From Pseudomonadota bacterium (lineage in GTDB: Bacteria; Pseudomonadota; Gammaproteobacteria; Burkholderiales; Casimicrobiaceae): a DNA stretch of 64,000 bases. A program made the position numbers and the translations under genes. The notes under the pieces were generated by a model. That model worked only from the letters and a program-made list of their open reading frames with translations, was not told where the DNA came from and did not search any database. The stretch covers positions 18,663 to 82,662 of the forward strand of contig JAFEDF010000112.1 in NCBI GenBank assembly GCA_018241785.1. Reading direction: 5' to 3'. Below are positions 1 through 12,739 of this stretch, one piece after another (the first letter of the stretch is position 1; each line of letters begins with the position of its first letter).

Positions 1-179
1 CCGGCGAGCCATCCGCCGACAGCCTCGACGAGCGCGAAGGTCGCCGTGAGGGCGAGCGCGGCAGCGAGCCCCCCCGCCCCGGCGCTGCCGAGGGCATGCA
101 CGTGCGCCGTCCGGCCCTGCGTCTCGGGATGGTCGTGAAGGTGAAAGGTCGACGTCGGGTTTCGCGAAGCGCGCATCAT
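1..179 (-). CDS. cation diffusion facilitator (CDF) metal exporter, N-terminal fragment
   Basis: The gene runs off the left edge of the window, so only about 59 N-terminal residues are visible. Translation gives a short His-containing cytoplasmic leader ([10 protein letters not shown]) and then the start of a first membrane helix ending [12 protein letters not shown]. That helix resembles TM1 of CzcD/DmeF-like cation diffusion facilitators, which export Zn, Co or Cd in exchange for protons. The start is the ATG at 179; a second in-frame ATG follows at 176. It is divergent from the RnfB-like gene, about 84 bp away. The family call rests on a short fragment; metal specificity cannot be judged. 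Confidence 0.6.
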   Translation of the reverse strand, partial: MMRASRNPTSTFHLHDHPETQGRTAHVHALGSAGAGGLAAALALTATFALVEAVGGWLA

Positions 180-263
180 GGCGAACCATTGTCGCGCCCG
201 CCGGGCGCCCGGTCGAGCGGCCTCCGCGGCAGCCGGCCGCGATCGGACCGGCTAGAATCGCGC

Positions 264-707
264 ATGGGAATCGGCCGCACTTCGATGATTGCGCGCGATG
301 TCGCACCGCCACCGCGCGATCGCACGCTCGGTCCGGCCGGGGTCCCGCAGGTCGCCTTTGTCGATTCGACGCGCTGCATCGGCTGCACGCTGTGCGTCGC
401 CGCCTGTCCGGTCGACGCGATCATCGGCGCGCCGAAACGCCTGCACGGCGTGCTCGCCGAGCTCTGCAGCGGCTGCGAGCTCTGCGTGCCGCCCTGCCCG
501 GTCGACTGCATCGTCATGCGCGCGGCCGAGCGCGACTGGACTGCGGAGGACGTGCGCGCAGCGCGCGCACGCTACGACGCACGGCTCGCGCGGAGGGTCC
601 GTGCCGCATCGCACGCCGCAGCGCCCGGAGAGACTGCGCGCAGGCGCGCCCAGGCCATCGCCACAGCGCTCGATCGTGCGCGTGCGCGCCGCGCAGCCAC
701 CCGATGA
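264..707 (+). CDS. RnfB/RsxB-like 2x[4Fe-4S] ferredoxin, short form
   Basis: A 147-residue protein with two classical CxxCxxCxxxCP clusters (Cys38/41/44/48 and Cys68/71/74/78), matching the ferredoxin part of RnfB/RsxB, an electron-transfer subunit of the Rnf/Rsx complex. Betaproteobacterial RsxB proteins directly upstream of nth normally carry an extra N-terminal Fe-S region (about 60-80 residues with its own Cys motif) before this domain. Here that region is absent: upstream DNA encodes the divergent CDF gene instead. The Arg/Ala-rich C-terminal tail fits the family. The stop overlaps the nth start (ATGA), so the two are translationally coupled. A stand-alone ferredoxin role is equally possible. 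Confidence 0.8.
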   Translation: MGIGRTSMIARDVAPPPRDRTLGPAGVPQVAFVDSTRCIGCTLCVAACPVDAIIGAPKRLHGVLAELCSGCELCVPPCPVDCIVMRAAERDWTAEDVRAARARYDARLARRVRAASHAAAPGETARRRAQAIATALDRARARRAATR

Positions 708-1333
708 ACCCGGCGAAGCGCCGCGCGATCTTCGAGAGGCTGCGCGCGGCCGATCCCGAGCCGCGCCCGGAACTCGAGTTCGATACGCCGTTCGAGCTTC
801 TCGTCGCCGTCGTGCTCTCGGCGCAGGCGACCGACAAGGGCGTCAACAAGGCGACGGCGAAGCTGTTTCGGGTGGCGAACACACCCCAGGCGTTCGTCGG
901 GCTCGGCGTCGACGGTCTCATTCCATACGTGAGCTCGATCGGGCTCTACAACACGAAGGCGAAGAACCTCGTCGCATTGTCGCAGGCGCTGATCGACGGG
1001 CACGGGGGCCAGGTTCCGCGTGAGCGCGATGCGCTCGAACGCCTGCCCGGCGTCGGGCGCAAGACGGCCAACGTCGTGCTGAACGTCGCCTTCGGCGAGC
1101 CGACGATCGCCGTCGATACGCACGTCTTCCGCGTCGCGAACCGGACGCGGCTCGCCCCCGGCAAGGACCCGCTCGCCGTCGAGCGTGCGCTCGTCAAGTT
1201 CACGCCGGAGGAATTCCGCCTGCACGCGCACCACTGGCTGATCCTGCACGGGCGCTATACCTGCGTTGCGCGCAAGCCGAAATGCGGGCAATGCATCATC
1301 TTCGACCTCTGCGAGTGGCCGGACAAGGGCTGA
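704..1333 (+). CDS. nth: endonuclease III
   Basis: This 209-residue DNA glycosylase/AP lyase removes oxidised pyrimidines in base-excision repair. The helix-hairpin-helix [13 protein letters not shown] carries catalytic Lys120, Asp138 lies in [11 protein letters not shown], and the C-terminal [4Fe-4S] ligands are Cys187, Cys194, Cys197 and Cys203. Length and residue numbering agree with the Escherichia coli enzyme. The start overlaps the stop of the RnfB-like gene, and the DUF1841 gene follows after 4 bp, so the three probably form one operon, the usual betaproteobacterial order. Confidence 0.97.
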   Translation: MNPAKRRAIFERLRAADPEPRPELEFDTPFELLVAVVLSAQATDKGVNKATAKLFRVANTPQAFVGLGVDGLIPYVSSIGLYNTKAKNLVALSQALIDGHGGQVPRERDALERLPGVGRKTANVVLNVAFGEPTIAVDTHVFRVANRTRLAPGKDPLAVERALVKFTPEEFRLHAHHWLILHGRYTCVARKPKCGQCIIFDLCEWPDKG

Positions 1334-1337
1334 TTCG

Positions 1338-1763
1338 ATGTTCACGCCGACGCGGGACGAATCGCGCCGCTTCCTGATCGAAACCTGGCGCAAGTACCGC
1401 GCGGGCGAGCCGCTCGCCGGACTCGAGCAGGCGGCCCTCCCGGTGATCGCGATGCATCCCGAATACCATCCGCTGCTCGAGGCCGGTGAGGATGCCGTTG
1501 CGCGCGACTTCCCGCCCGAGGCTGGCGCAACCAACCCGTTCCTGCACCTGTCCCTGCATCTCGCCGTCACCGAGCAGCTCGCGATCGACCAGCCACCGGG
1601 CGTTCGTGCGCACTACTTGAGGCTCGCCGCCTCGCGCGCCGAGGCGCACGATGCCGCGCATGCACTGATCGAATGTCTCGGCGAGACGCTGTGGCAAGCG
1701 CAGCGCAACGGCACCGCGGTCGATGCCGCGGACTACCTCGGCTGCCTCGAACGACAGCGCTGA
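1338..1763 (+). CDS. DUF1841 family protein
   Basis: A 141-residue soluble protein starting MFTPTRDESRRFL, a family that commonly follows nth in betaproteobacteria. The sequence is rich in conserved His and acidic residues (MHPEYHPLLE; NPFLHLSLHLAVTEQL), characteristic of DUF1841. Its biochemical role is unknown. It starts 4 bp after nth and is probably cotranscribed. It ends one base from the stop of the oppositely oriented cytochrome gene, so the two genes converge with no visible terminator between them. Confidence 0.85.
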   Translation: MFTPTRDESRRFLIETWRKYRAGEPLAGLEQAALPVIAMHPEYHPLLEAGEDAVARDFPPEAGATNPFLHLSLHLAVTEQLAIDQPPGVRAHYLRLAASRAEAHDAAHALIECLGETLWQAQRNGTAVDAADYLGCLERQR

Positions 1764-1764
1764 A

Positions 1765-2100
1765 TCAGCGCTTGGTGAAGACGACGCGCGGCTGCGACGC
1801 GAAGTACGCCGCGACGTTCTCGATGTCCTGCTCGGAAAGGGTCGCCGCAAAGCCGTTCATGATCGGATTCTTGCGCGCGCCCGACTTGTAGTCGCGCAGC
1901 GCCTGCGCGAGATAGTCGACGTGCTGTCCGCCGAGGCGGGGATAGTCAGGCGAAGTGCTGTTGCCGTTCAGTCCGTGGCACGCCTGGCAGACCTCCTTCA
2001 CCTTGGCGGCTCCTGCGGCGAGGTCGGCGGCGGCGGCGGGCAGGCTCACGGCGAGCGGCAGCGCCGCAGCCAACAGTGCAGTTCCGATCCTCTTCATCAT
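1765..2100 (-). CDS. small c-type cytochrome, single heme
   Basis: A 111-residue exported cytochrome c. An N-terminal signal peptide (hydrophobic ALLAAALPLAVSLPAAAA) precedes one heme site CQACH; a later Met in NPIMNGFAAT is the likely sixth haem ligand. The fold resembles half of a cytochrome c4 or a c553-type carrier. Such proteins shuttle electrons in the periplasm towards terminal oxidases. The start overlaps the stop of the paralogous cytochrome upstream, so the pair is one transcription unit. Either ATG (2100 or 2097) could be used. Confidence 0.85.
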   Translation of the reverse strand: MMKRIGTALLAAALPLAVSLPAAAADLAAGAAKVKEVCQACHGLNGNSTSPDYPRLGGQHVDYLAQALRDYKSGARKNPIMNGFAATLSEQDIENVAAYFASQPRVVFTKR

Positions 2101-2444
2101 TTGCTCGCCGTCGCCTTCGGGCTCTCTCCGTAGTAGGCGGCGAGATCGGCGATGTCCTGGTCGGAAAGCGATGCCGCGATCGCGCGCATCGACGGGTGAC
2201 TGCGCTCGCCGTCACGGTACTCGTGCAGCGCCTTCGCGAGGTATTCAGGGTGCTGTCCACCGATGCGGGGAACGCTGTAGACGACCGGATACGCGGTGCG
2301 GTAGCCGTCGAGGCCGTGGCAGCCCTCGCACAGCCGCGTCTTGTCCTGCCCGCGTGCGGGATCGCCGGCGGGGGCGCTGGTCTGCGCCGCACAGGTTGCG
2401 GCGGCCGTCAGCAGGGCGACGGCAAAAACGGCATGGCGGATCAT
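2097..2444 (-). CDS. small c-type cytochrome, single heme (paralogue)
   Basis: A 115-residue exported cytochrome c with a cleavable signal (VFAVALLTAAATCAAQ) and one heme-binding motif CEGCH, with the probable axial Met in HPSMRAIAASLSDQD. It is a tandem paralogue of the next cytochrome; the motif RIGGQHPEYLAKALHEY is shared with RLGGQHVDYLAQALRDY. Together the pair resembles a cytochrome c4 split into two single-haem polypeptides. Redox partners are not evident from neighbours. Confidence 0.85.
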   Translation of the reverse strand: MIRHAVFAVALLTAAATCAAQTSAPAGDPARGQDKTRLCEGCHGLDGYRTAYPVVYSVPRIGGQHPEYLAKALHEYRDGERSHPSMRAIAASLSDQDIADLAAYYGESPKATASK

Positions 2445-2556
2445 CGATCGCTGTTCGGGCTGGCGGGTATTCGGATGGGCGGGGGCGCTTACGCGACGCC
2501 GCGCAATTCTAGTTTGTCGCGGGCGTTGCGGTCAAACCCGGCGATGAAAAGACCGG

Positions 2557-2880
2557 TCACCGCTCGAGGTAGCGAAGCTTCTCCGCAACGTCCTTCCACT
2601 GCCCGGCATCGGCCGGCGCGGACTTGCGCTCGATAATCGGTTTCCAGACTCGGGCGAGCTCGGCGTTGAGCGCCTTGAACGCCTGCTGCGCCTCCGGGAC
2701 ATCGTCCTCGGCGTAGATCGCCTCGACCGGGCACTCGGCGACGCACAGCGTGCAGTCGATGCACTCGTCCGGGTCGATCACCAGGAAATTCGGGCCCTCG
2801 CGAAAGCAGTCGACCGGGCAGACGTCGACGCAGTCGGTGTACTTGCAGCGGATGCAGCTCTCGGTGACGACGTAGGTCAT
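2557..2880 (-). CDS. fdxA: 7Fe-type ferredoxin FdxA
   Basis: A 107-residue ferredoxin beginning [21 protein letters not shown]. The first cluster pattern (CxxCxxxxCxxxCP) fits a [3Fe-4S]/[4Fe-4S] arrangement and the second is CxxCxxCxxxCP, as in Azotobacter FdI-like FdxA proteins. The C-terminal extension (about residues 60-107) is typical of the family. It serves as a soluble low-potential electron carrier. It is transcribed divergently from trxA across a 201-bp spacer that must hold both promoters. Confidence 0.93.
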   Translation of the reverse strand: MTYVVTESCIRCKYTDCVDVCPVDCFREGPNFLVIDPDECIDCTLCVAECPVEAIYAEDDVPEAQQAFKALNAELARVWKPIIERKSAPADAGQWKDVAEKLRYLER

Positions 2881-3081
2881 GGGATTGCGGTGGCGGGAGC
2901 GTGCGACGCGTTGGCGCAAAGCGGAAATGTTATCAGAACGGCGACGCGCACCGGTGCGGCGCGTCGGGCGTGCGGATCGGGCATCGGACGCTTGGGGTAT
3001 CATCGGCGTTCCCGACGCGGCTCGGGCCCCGGCTCGAGCGCGGGGCGTTCCGCGTGAAGCGGGAGGGAGGCCAGGAAGGAC

Positions 3082-3408
3082 ATGAGCGAATCCATCAAGC
3101 ACGTCACCGACACTTCGTTCGAGCGCGACGTGCTGCAGGCGGGCAACCCGGTGCTGGTCGACTTCTGGGCCGAGTGGTGCGGGCCGTGCAAGATGTTCGC
3201 CCCGGTCCTCGACGAGGTCGCCAAGGCCTACGAGGGCCGGCTCACCGTGGCGAAGCTCGACATCGACGCCAATCCCGCGACGCCCACCAAGTTCGGCATC
3301 CGCGGCATTCCGACGGTCATCCTGTACAAGGACGGCCAGGCCCACGCCCAGAAGGTCGGCGCGTTGACGAAATCGCAACTGACCGCCTTCCTCGACAGCA
3401 ATCTCTGA
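3082..3408 (+). CDS. trxA: thioredoxin 1
   Basis: A 108-residue thioredoxin with the redox-active WCGPC site (Cys33/Cys36), cis-Pro in [13 protein letters not shown], and the family's exact length. It reduces protein disulfides in the cytosol with electrons from thioredoxin reductase. A purine-rich ribosome site (AGGAAGGA) stands just before the ATG. It precedes rho by 189 bp, a conserved betaproteobacterial pairing. Confidence 0.97.
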   Translation: MSESIKHVTDTSFERDVLQAGNPVLVDFWAEWCGPCKMFAPVLDEVAKAYEGRLTVAKLDIDANPATPTKFGIRGIPTVILYKDGQAHAQKVGALTKSQLTAFLDSNL

Positions 3409-3597
3409 CGCACTTCCTTGACAGCCCCGGCAGGGGCCGCTAGGCTTCGCAGGTGATCGGCGGGCGGAACACGCGCCCGCCCGCGTGAGGCGCAGGAACG
3501 CGCCGACGCACATCCAGTCCGCGCACGAGCGCGGCGCCCCGGAGTTCCCCGCACCTTCCCCCGGTCCCCGCGACCGCCTTCGCCGCTTGCGCGCGCC

Positions 3598-4857
<1,260 letters not shown>

Positions 4858-4875
4858 GCGCGCGGCGCGGGATGC

Positions 4876-6840
4876 GTGGCTGAGGGCCCGGTTGCGCGCA
4901 ACGCCGCCTGCCCCTGCGGCAGCGGCCGGCGGTACAAGCATTGTCACGGGCGTGATGGTCCGCCGCCGCCGGGCGCGGATGCCGAGGCGCTGTTTCACGA
5001 GGGCAACGCGCTGCGCGCCGCGGGCCGGCACGACGATGCCATCGAGCGCTATGAGCGTGCGCTGCAGGACGCCCCGGCGCACGCGGGCCTGCTCAACAAC
5101 CTGGGGCTCACGCTGCTCGATCGCAATGACCCCGTCGCCGCGGAGGCACGGTTCCGCCGCGCGCTCGCGAGCTCACCCGAAAGCTTCGAAGCCCTCGCCA
5201 ACCTCGCGCTCGCACTCTTCGCGCAACACCGCTTTGCGGCTGCGCGGGTGCTGTTCGAGCGCGCGCTTGCGCGCCGTCCCGTCGCCAATGCGAGCGTCTG
5301 GGGCAATCTTGCCATATGCCAGGCGCGTGCCGGCGCCCGCGACGCCGCGGCTCTGAGCTTCGGCCAGGCGATCGCTGTCGAGCCCGGCTCGCCCGAGCTC
5401 CATTGCAACCTTGGCGCGCTGGAGATCGAACGCAAGCACTTCGATCGTGCCGCGCGAGCATTCGAGCGCGCACTCGCGCTTGACCCGGGCCAGCCATGGC
5501 CGCGGAGCGCTCTCCTCTTCTGCCGGCAGCACGTTGCCGACTGGGCGCGATTCGACGTGCTGCGCGAGGCCGAGATCGTCGCGGCGCGGGCGGAGAGCCA
5601 CTCGCGCACTCGGCAGGGGATCGGTCCGTTCGGCTTCCTGTCGATCTGCGACGACGCATCGCTGCAGCGCCGTGTGGCCGAGGCGTGGGTGCACGCGCGC
5701 GAAGTCCGCGCGACTCCCCGCCGCCCGCTGCGCCGCGGCCGATCGGGACCGCTCAGGCTTGGCTTCGTCGCGCTCGAAGTCGCTGCCGAGCACCCGGTGC
5801 CACGCCTCATCGTCGAACTGCTCGAGCGGCTCGACCGCACACGCTTCAGCGTCACGTTCTATACGCTCGGCGCGGCGCCCGGCGCGACGCCGCCCGATCG
5901 GCTCGCCGCTGCGGTCGATCGATGGGTGGTGGTGCCCGAAGCGGACGCGGATGCCGGCGCGTTCGCGGCCCGCATCGACGCCGACGCGATCGACGTATTG
6001 TTCGATCTCGACGGGTTCACCGGCCGTTCGGCAATCGAGATCTTCGCGCGGCGCCCCGCGCCGCTGCAGATCAACTTCCTCGGCTACACCGGCACACTCG
6101 GGTCCGACGCCTACGACCGGATCGTCACCGATCGCCGCTGCATCCCGCCGGCCGCCGCGGCGAGCTACGTCGAGCGACCGCTCTATGTCGAACCATGCTA
6201 CCTGCCGAGCGACACCGGGCGCCCGACCGAAGGACCGGCCACACGCGCACAGTGTGGACTTCCGGACGACGCGATCGTCGCGCTCGCACTCTCGAACACC
6301 TACAAGATCCTTCCGGACGTCTATGCGCGGTGGATGCGTCTGCTCGCGCGCCACCCGAGGGTCGTGCTGTGGCTGCGTGACGCCGGCGCCGAAGTCAACG
6401 ATCGGCTGCGAGCCGAGGCGCAGCGGCACGGGATCGGGCCGTCGCGGCTCGCATTTGCTCCCGGCGCCCCCGTTTCCCGGTACCTCGCGCGTTTCGCTCT
6501 GGCCGATCTCTTTCTCGACACCGTGCCCTTCGGCGCCCACACGACGGTCAACGACGCGCTCTGGACGGGGCTGCCGGTGCTGACCGTGAACGGCACGAGC
6601 TTCGCGGGACGCGCATCAGCCTCGCAAGTGAGCGCGGCCGGCCTGGCGAGCCTTGTCGCCGAGAGCCTCGACGATTACGAGGCGATCGCCGACAGTCTCT
6701 TCGCGGCCCCCGCACGACTCGGCGAGCTTCGCGGGATGCTGCGATCGGCGCGGCGGCAGTCGCCGCTCTTCGACACCAGGCGCTACGCCGAAGCGTTCTC
6801 CGACGCCGTGCTCGAGGCGTGGCGCGAGGCGGGCGGCTGA
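4876..6840 (+). CDS. SEC-C / TPR / O-GlcNAc-transferase-like glycosyltransferase (GT41)
   Basis: A 654-residue three-part protein. Residues 8-24 form a SEC-C zinc motif (CPCGSGRRYKHCH: Cys12, Cys14, Cys23 and His24). Residues 35-235 contain about five or six TPR repeats. Residues 285-650 match the SPINDLY/OGT catalytic region (Glyco_transf_41), with motifs such as LQINFLGYTGTLGSDAYDRI and FLDTVPFGAHTTVNDALWTGLPVLT. Bacterial relatives glycosylate proteins with a UDP-sugar donor. The start is GTG at 4876; the ATG at 4872 hits a stop after three codons. It sits between rho and rpmE. The SEC-C fusion, known from SecA where it binds SecB and ribosomes, is unusual here. Target and sugar are unknown. 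Confidence 0.85.
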   Translation: MAEGPVARNAACPCGSGRRYKHCHGRDGPPPPGADAEALFHEGNALRAAGRHDDAIERYERALQDAPAHAGLLNNLGLTLLDRNDPVAAEARFRRALASSPESFEALANLALALFAQHRFAAARVLFERALARRPVANASVWGNLAICQARAGARDAAALSFGQAIAVEPGSPELHCNLGALEIERKHFDRAARAFERALALDPGQPWPRSALLFCRQHVADWARFDVLREAEIVAARAESHSRTRQGIGPFGFLSICDDASLQRRVAEAWVHAREVRATPRRPLRRGRSGPLRLGFVALEVAAEHPVPRLIVELLERLDRTRFSVTFYTLGAAPGATPPDRLAAAVDRWVVVPEADADAGAFAARIDADAIDVLFDLDGFTGRSAIEIFARRPAPLQINFLGYTGTLGSDAYDRIVTDRRCIPPAAAASYVERPLYVEPCYLPSDTGRPTEGPATRAQCGLPDDAIVALALSNTYKILPDVYARWMRLLARHPRVVLWLRDAGAEVNDRLRAEAQRHGIGPSRLAFAPGAPVSRYLARFALADLFLDTVPFGAHTTVNDALWTGLPVLTVNGTSFAGRASASQVSAAGLASLVAESLDDYEAIADSLFAAPARLGELRGMLRSARRQSPLFDTRRYAEAFSDAVLEAWREAGG

Positions 6841-7132
6841 CGTCGAACGTTCGGTACGGTCCGCCGGGATGCTCGTCCGCCGCAACGGCCCGCCCGGTCG
6901 CCGCCGGCGTTGGCCGCGTGCGGAGTCACGATTGCAGCGCATTGATTTACAATGGGTTTTATGCGACGGACCGGCGTTCAGGAGCAGCGCCCGACCTTGT
7001 CTCCCACCCGCCGATCGGCGATAATGCGCAAATCCGACCGGCTCCGACCGGGACTCTCCGGCGGGGCGCGTTCCCGAAAATCTTTCCGATGGCATCCCGC
7101 GTCGCGCGGCCTGCCCGCACATGAGGCATGCA
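6841..7132. other. 292-bp non-coding interval before rpmE
   Basis: No convincing gene lies between the GT41 gene and rpmE. The interval contains the probable rpmE promoter (see 6997-7025) and another isolated -10-like TACAAT at 6948-6953 without a properly spaced -35. No obvious terminator hairpin for the upstream gene was seen. Confidence 0.5.
6997..7025 (+). promoter_or_regulatory. sigma-70 promoter for rpmE
   Basis: TTGTCT (6997-7002) and GATAAT (7020-7025) are separated by exactly 17 bp, a good sigma-70 match in otherwise GC-rich DNA. Transcription would start near 7032, leaving a leader of about 100 nt before the rpmE ATG. Confidence 0.6.
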
Positions 7133-7354
7133 ATGAAATCCGACATCCATCCGAAGTACGGCGAAATCCAGGTGACCTGCAGTTGCGGCAACACGTTCAC
7201 CACGCGTTCGACGATCAACAAGCCGCTGCACGTCGAGGTCTGCTCAGCCTGCCACCCGTTCTACACCGGCAAGCAGAAGATCGTCGACACAGCCGGACGC
7301 GTCGAGAAGTTCCGCCAGCGCTACGGCACCAAGACGGCGACACCCGCCGCCTGA
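7133..7354 (+). CDS. rpmE: 50S ribosomal protein L31, zinc-binding form
   Basis: A 73-residue L31 starting [19 protein letters not shown]. The Cys residues in CSCGNTF and [10 protein letters not shown] are the zinc ligands of the C+ paralogue, which is normally used under zinc sufficiency. It is followed by a clear intrinsic terminator. An upstream in-frame ATG at 7121 would add four residues but lacks conservation with the family start. Confidence 0.96.
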   Translation: MKSDIHPKYGEIQVTCSCGNTFTTRSTINKPLHVEVCSACHPFYTGKQKIVDTAGRVEKFRQRYGTKTATPAA

Positions 7355-7378
7355 CGCACCGGGGCGACCCATCGCCGC

Positions 7379-7403
7379 AAAAGGCAGCTTCGGCTGCCTT
7401 TTT
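7379..7403 (+). terminator. intrinsic terminator after rpmE
   Basis: A perfect hairpin GGCAGC-TTCG-GCTGCC (7383-7398) with an ultra-stable UUCG tetraloop, flanked by AAAA before and a run of five T after, 25-50 bp past the rpmE stop. Confidence 0.9.
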
Positions 7404-7425
7404 CGTTGCCGGCGGCCACCGATGA

Positions 7426-10161
<2,736 letters not shown>

Positions 10162-10225
10162 GCCATGGCAACGCACGCGCGCGGGCAGGGAATGAACGTG
10201 AGCAAAGCATGAGCGGGCGAAGGCC

Positions 10226-11347
10226 ATGAGCGAGAACATCGTCGGAGCCGCGCAGCGCCTGGTCGTCAAGGTCGGATCGAGCCTCGTCACCGACGACGGC
10301 CGCGGACTCGACCACGCGGCCGTCGCGCGCTGGGCAGGCGAGATCGCCGAGCTGACGCGCATGGGCAAGGCGGTGGTGCTCGTCTCGTCGGGCGCGATCG
10401 CCGAAGGCATCCGTCGCCTTGGCTGGAGCAGGCGTCCGCACGCGATCCACGAGCAGCAGGCCGCGGCAGCCGTCGGTCAGATGGGCCTCGTCGAGGCATG
10501 GGAGCGCGCGTTCGCCGCGCACGGCCTCAGGACCGCACAGATCCTGCTCACCCACGAGGACCTCGCCGACCGCAGGCGTTACCTCAACGCACGCTCGACC
10601 CTCGCCACGCTGCTCGAGCTCGGCGTGATCCCGGTGATCAACGAGAACGACACGGTGACGACCGATGAGATCCGCCTCGGCGACAACGACACGCTGGGTG
10701 CGCTGGTGACCAACCTGATCGACGCGGACGCGCTCGTGCTGCTCACCGACCAGGCGGGCCTCTACACGGCGGATCCGCGCAGCGACCCGCAGGCGACCCT
10801 CGTCCATTCGGCGCAATCCGGTGATCCGGCGCTGGAAGCGATGGCCGGCGGCGCCGGCAGCGCGATCGCGCGCGGCGGAATGCTGACCAAGGTGCTCGCC
10901 GCACGTCGCGCCGCACGGTCGGGCGCCTCGACCGTGATCGCGAGCGGGCGCGAGCCGGACGTGCTGACGCGCCTCGCCGCCGGCGAGGCGATCGGCACGC
11001 GCCTGCACGCCGAGCGCGGCACGCTCGCGGCGCGCAAGCAGTGGCTCGCCGATCACGTCAGGCTCGCCGGGTCGCTGTCGCTCGACGCCGGCGCCGTGCG
11101 CGCGCTGGTGCACGAAGGAAAGAGCCTCCTCGCCATCGGCGTGACGTCGATCCGCGGTGACTTCGAGCGCGGCGAGATCGTCGGCTGCCTCGGGCCCGAC
11201 GGGCGCGAGTTCGCGCGCGGTCTCGTCAACTACGGTGCGCAGGATGCGGCGCGGATCGTCGGGCGCCCGTCTTCGGAGATCGAGGCGATCCTGGGCTACG
11301 TCGACGAGCCCGAACTCATCCATCGCAGCAATCTCGTCCTGCTGTAG
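10226..11347 (+). CDS. proB: glutamate 5-kinase
   Basis: A 373-residue enzyme that phosphorylates L-glutamate in the first step of proline synthesis. The amino-acid kinase domain ([15 protein letters not shown], then [20 protein letters not shown]) spans residues 8-265 and a C-terminal PUA domain spans about 275-370, matching the two-domain bacterial ProB that is feedback-inhibited by proline. It lies 64 bp after obg and may share its transcript. Confidence 0.97.
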   Translation: MSENIVGAAQRLVVKVGSSLVTDDGRGLDHAAVARWAGEIAELTRMGKAVVLVSSGAIAEGIRRLGWSRRPHAIHEQQAAAAVGQMGLVEAWERAFAAHGLRTAQILLTHEDLADRRRYLNARSTLATLLELGVIPVINENDTVTTDEIRLGDNDTLGALVTNLIDADALVLLTDQAGLYTADPRSDPQATLVHSAQSGDPALEAMAGGAGSAIARGGMLTKVLAARRAARSGASTVIASGREPDVLTRLAAGEAIGTRLHAERGTLAARKQWLADHVRLAGSLSLDAGAVRALVHEGKSLLAIGVTSIRGDFERGEIVGCLGPDGREFARGLVNYGAQDAARIVGRPSSEIEAILGYVDEPELIHRSNLVLL

Positions 11348-11431
11348 CGGCACCCCACGCGGTCGACAGCGGTCGCCGCGTCGCCTAAACTTGGCCGCGG
11401 CTGGCTCCAACCCGGACGCACGTCACCACGC

Positions 11432-12058
11432 ATGCAATCCCCGCCGTCCTTCGCAGATCGCGTGAGAAGGATCCTGCTCGAGCCGCGCAGCGAATGGCAG
11501 CGGATCGCTGCCGAGCGGTCGAGCGTGCAGTCGATCTACACCGGCTGGATCATGCTGCTCGCCGCGATCGGCCCGGTGGCGCTCCTCGTCTCGAAGCACT
11601 CGCTTCGTCTCGCGGTCGCCGAGTACGTCCTGTGGCTCATCATCACCTTCGTGCTCGCGCAGGTCGTCGACGCGCTCGCTCCGACGTTCGGCGGCAGCCG
11701 CGATTTCGTCGCGTCGCTGAAGCTCACCGCCTACAGCCTCACCGTCGCCTGGCTCGCCGGGATCTTCAATCTCTTCGGCGTGCTGGGCTTCGCACCCTGG
11801 CTCGCCGCGATGGCCTACGCCTTCCACACGTTCTTCCTCGGCGCTCCGGTGCTGAAGAAGGCGAGCCCCGACCGTGCACTCCCGTTCACGCTGGTGATCG
11901 TGCTGTGTGCGTTCGTGCTGGGCTACCTCGCAAGCGTCATCGTCGGAGGCATGCTCGGCGTGCCGCGCCCGGGTGCGGGCATGAGCGCCGACACGGCGTG
12001 GGTGCGGCCGGTCGCGCAGACGGACGACGATTCAGGCGGGCGGATCGACAGCCGCTGA
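11432..12058 (+). CDS. Yip1-family membrane protein
   Basis: A 208-residue protein with about five membrane helices and the N-terminal signature [18 protein letters not shown] common to bacterial Yip1 (PF04893) proteins. Function is unknown in bacteria. It lies between proB and rppH. Its last 27 bp overlap the 3' end of the convergently transcribed rppH, so the two C-terminal tails are encoded on opposite strands of the same DNA. Confidence 0.75.
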   Translation: MQSPPSFADRVRRILLEPRSEWQRIAAERSSVQSIYTGWIMLLAAIGPVALLVSKHSLRLAVAEYVLWLIITFVLAQVVDALAPTFGGSRDFVASLKLTAYSLTVAWLAGIFNLFGVLGFAPWLAAMAYAFHTFFLGAPVLKKASPDRALPFTLVIVLCAFVLGYLASVIVGGMLGVPRPGAGMSADTAWVRPVAQTDDDSGGRIDSR

Positions 12059-12661
12059 CGAATCGGCTGCGCCGCGCTCCGCGCTGTCCGATGCCTGAGC
12101 CGGCGCAGCGGTGCTGTCGCCGTATGAAGCGGGCATCGTGGACGCGGACTGCGCGCGGCCGTACAGCCGCTCGCGGCGGGTCTGCGGCCGCGTGCTGAGG
12201 TAGCGCTCGAGCTCGCGCAAACCGCGCCGGTAGACCTCGCGCTTGAACTCGATCACCGATTCGAGCGGCACCCAGTACTCGTGCCAGCGCCACGCGTCGA
12301 ACTCCGGATGGCTGGTCGCCCTGAGGCTGACGTCGCTGTCGCGCCCCGTCAGCCGCAGCAGGTACCAGATCTGCTTCTGCCCGCGGTAGCTGCCGCGGAA
12401 TTCGCGCCTGATCCAGTGCCGCGGAACGTCGTAGCGAAGCCACTCGCGCGTCCGGCCGAGAATCCTGACGTGCTGCGGCTCGAGGCCGACCTCCTCGCGC
12501 AGTTCCCGGTACATCGCCTGCTCGGGCGCCTCACCGGGGTTGATGCCTCCTTGCGGAAACTGCCACGAGTGCTCTCGTATCCTCTTGCCCCAGAAAACCA
12601 GGTTCCTGCCGTTGACGATGACGATGGCGACGTTCGGGCGATAGCCGTCACGGTCCAGCAT
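12032..12661 (-). CDS. rppH: RNA pyrophosphohydrolase (Nudix)
   Basis: A 209-residue Nudix hydrolase that removes pyrophosphate from 5'-triphosphorylated RNA and so triggers decay. It starts [18 protein letters not shown], the classic RppH N-terminus. The Nudix box begins [17 protein letters not shown] and continues REEVGL. The chosen ATG (12661) matches family starts; a further 15 codons upstream are open but unlike RppH. The C-terminal 45 residues are an Ala/Ser-rich extension, common in beta-proteobacteria, which overlaps the Yip1 gene. Confidence 0.93.
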   Translation of the reverse strand: MLDRDGYRPNVAIVIVNGRNLVFWGKRIREHSWQFPQGGINPGEAPEQAMYRELREEVGLEPQHVRILGRTREWLRYDVPRHWIRREFRGSYRGQKQIWYLLRLTGRDSDVSLRATSHPEFDAWRWHEYWVPLESVIEFKREVYRRGLRELERYLSTRPQTRRERLYGRAQSASTMPASYGDSTAAPAQASDSAERGAADSSAAVDPPA

Positions 12662-12739
12662 CGCAATCACCCCGATGCAAAGTCGTTTCCATCCATTGTT
12701 GCACACGGCGGCGCCGATTGCATAGCGCGATCCGCCCGT

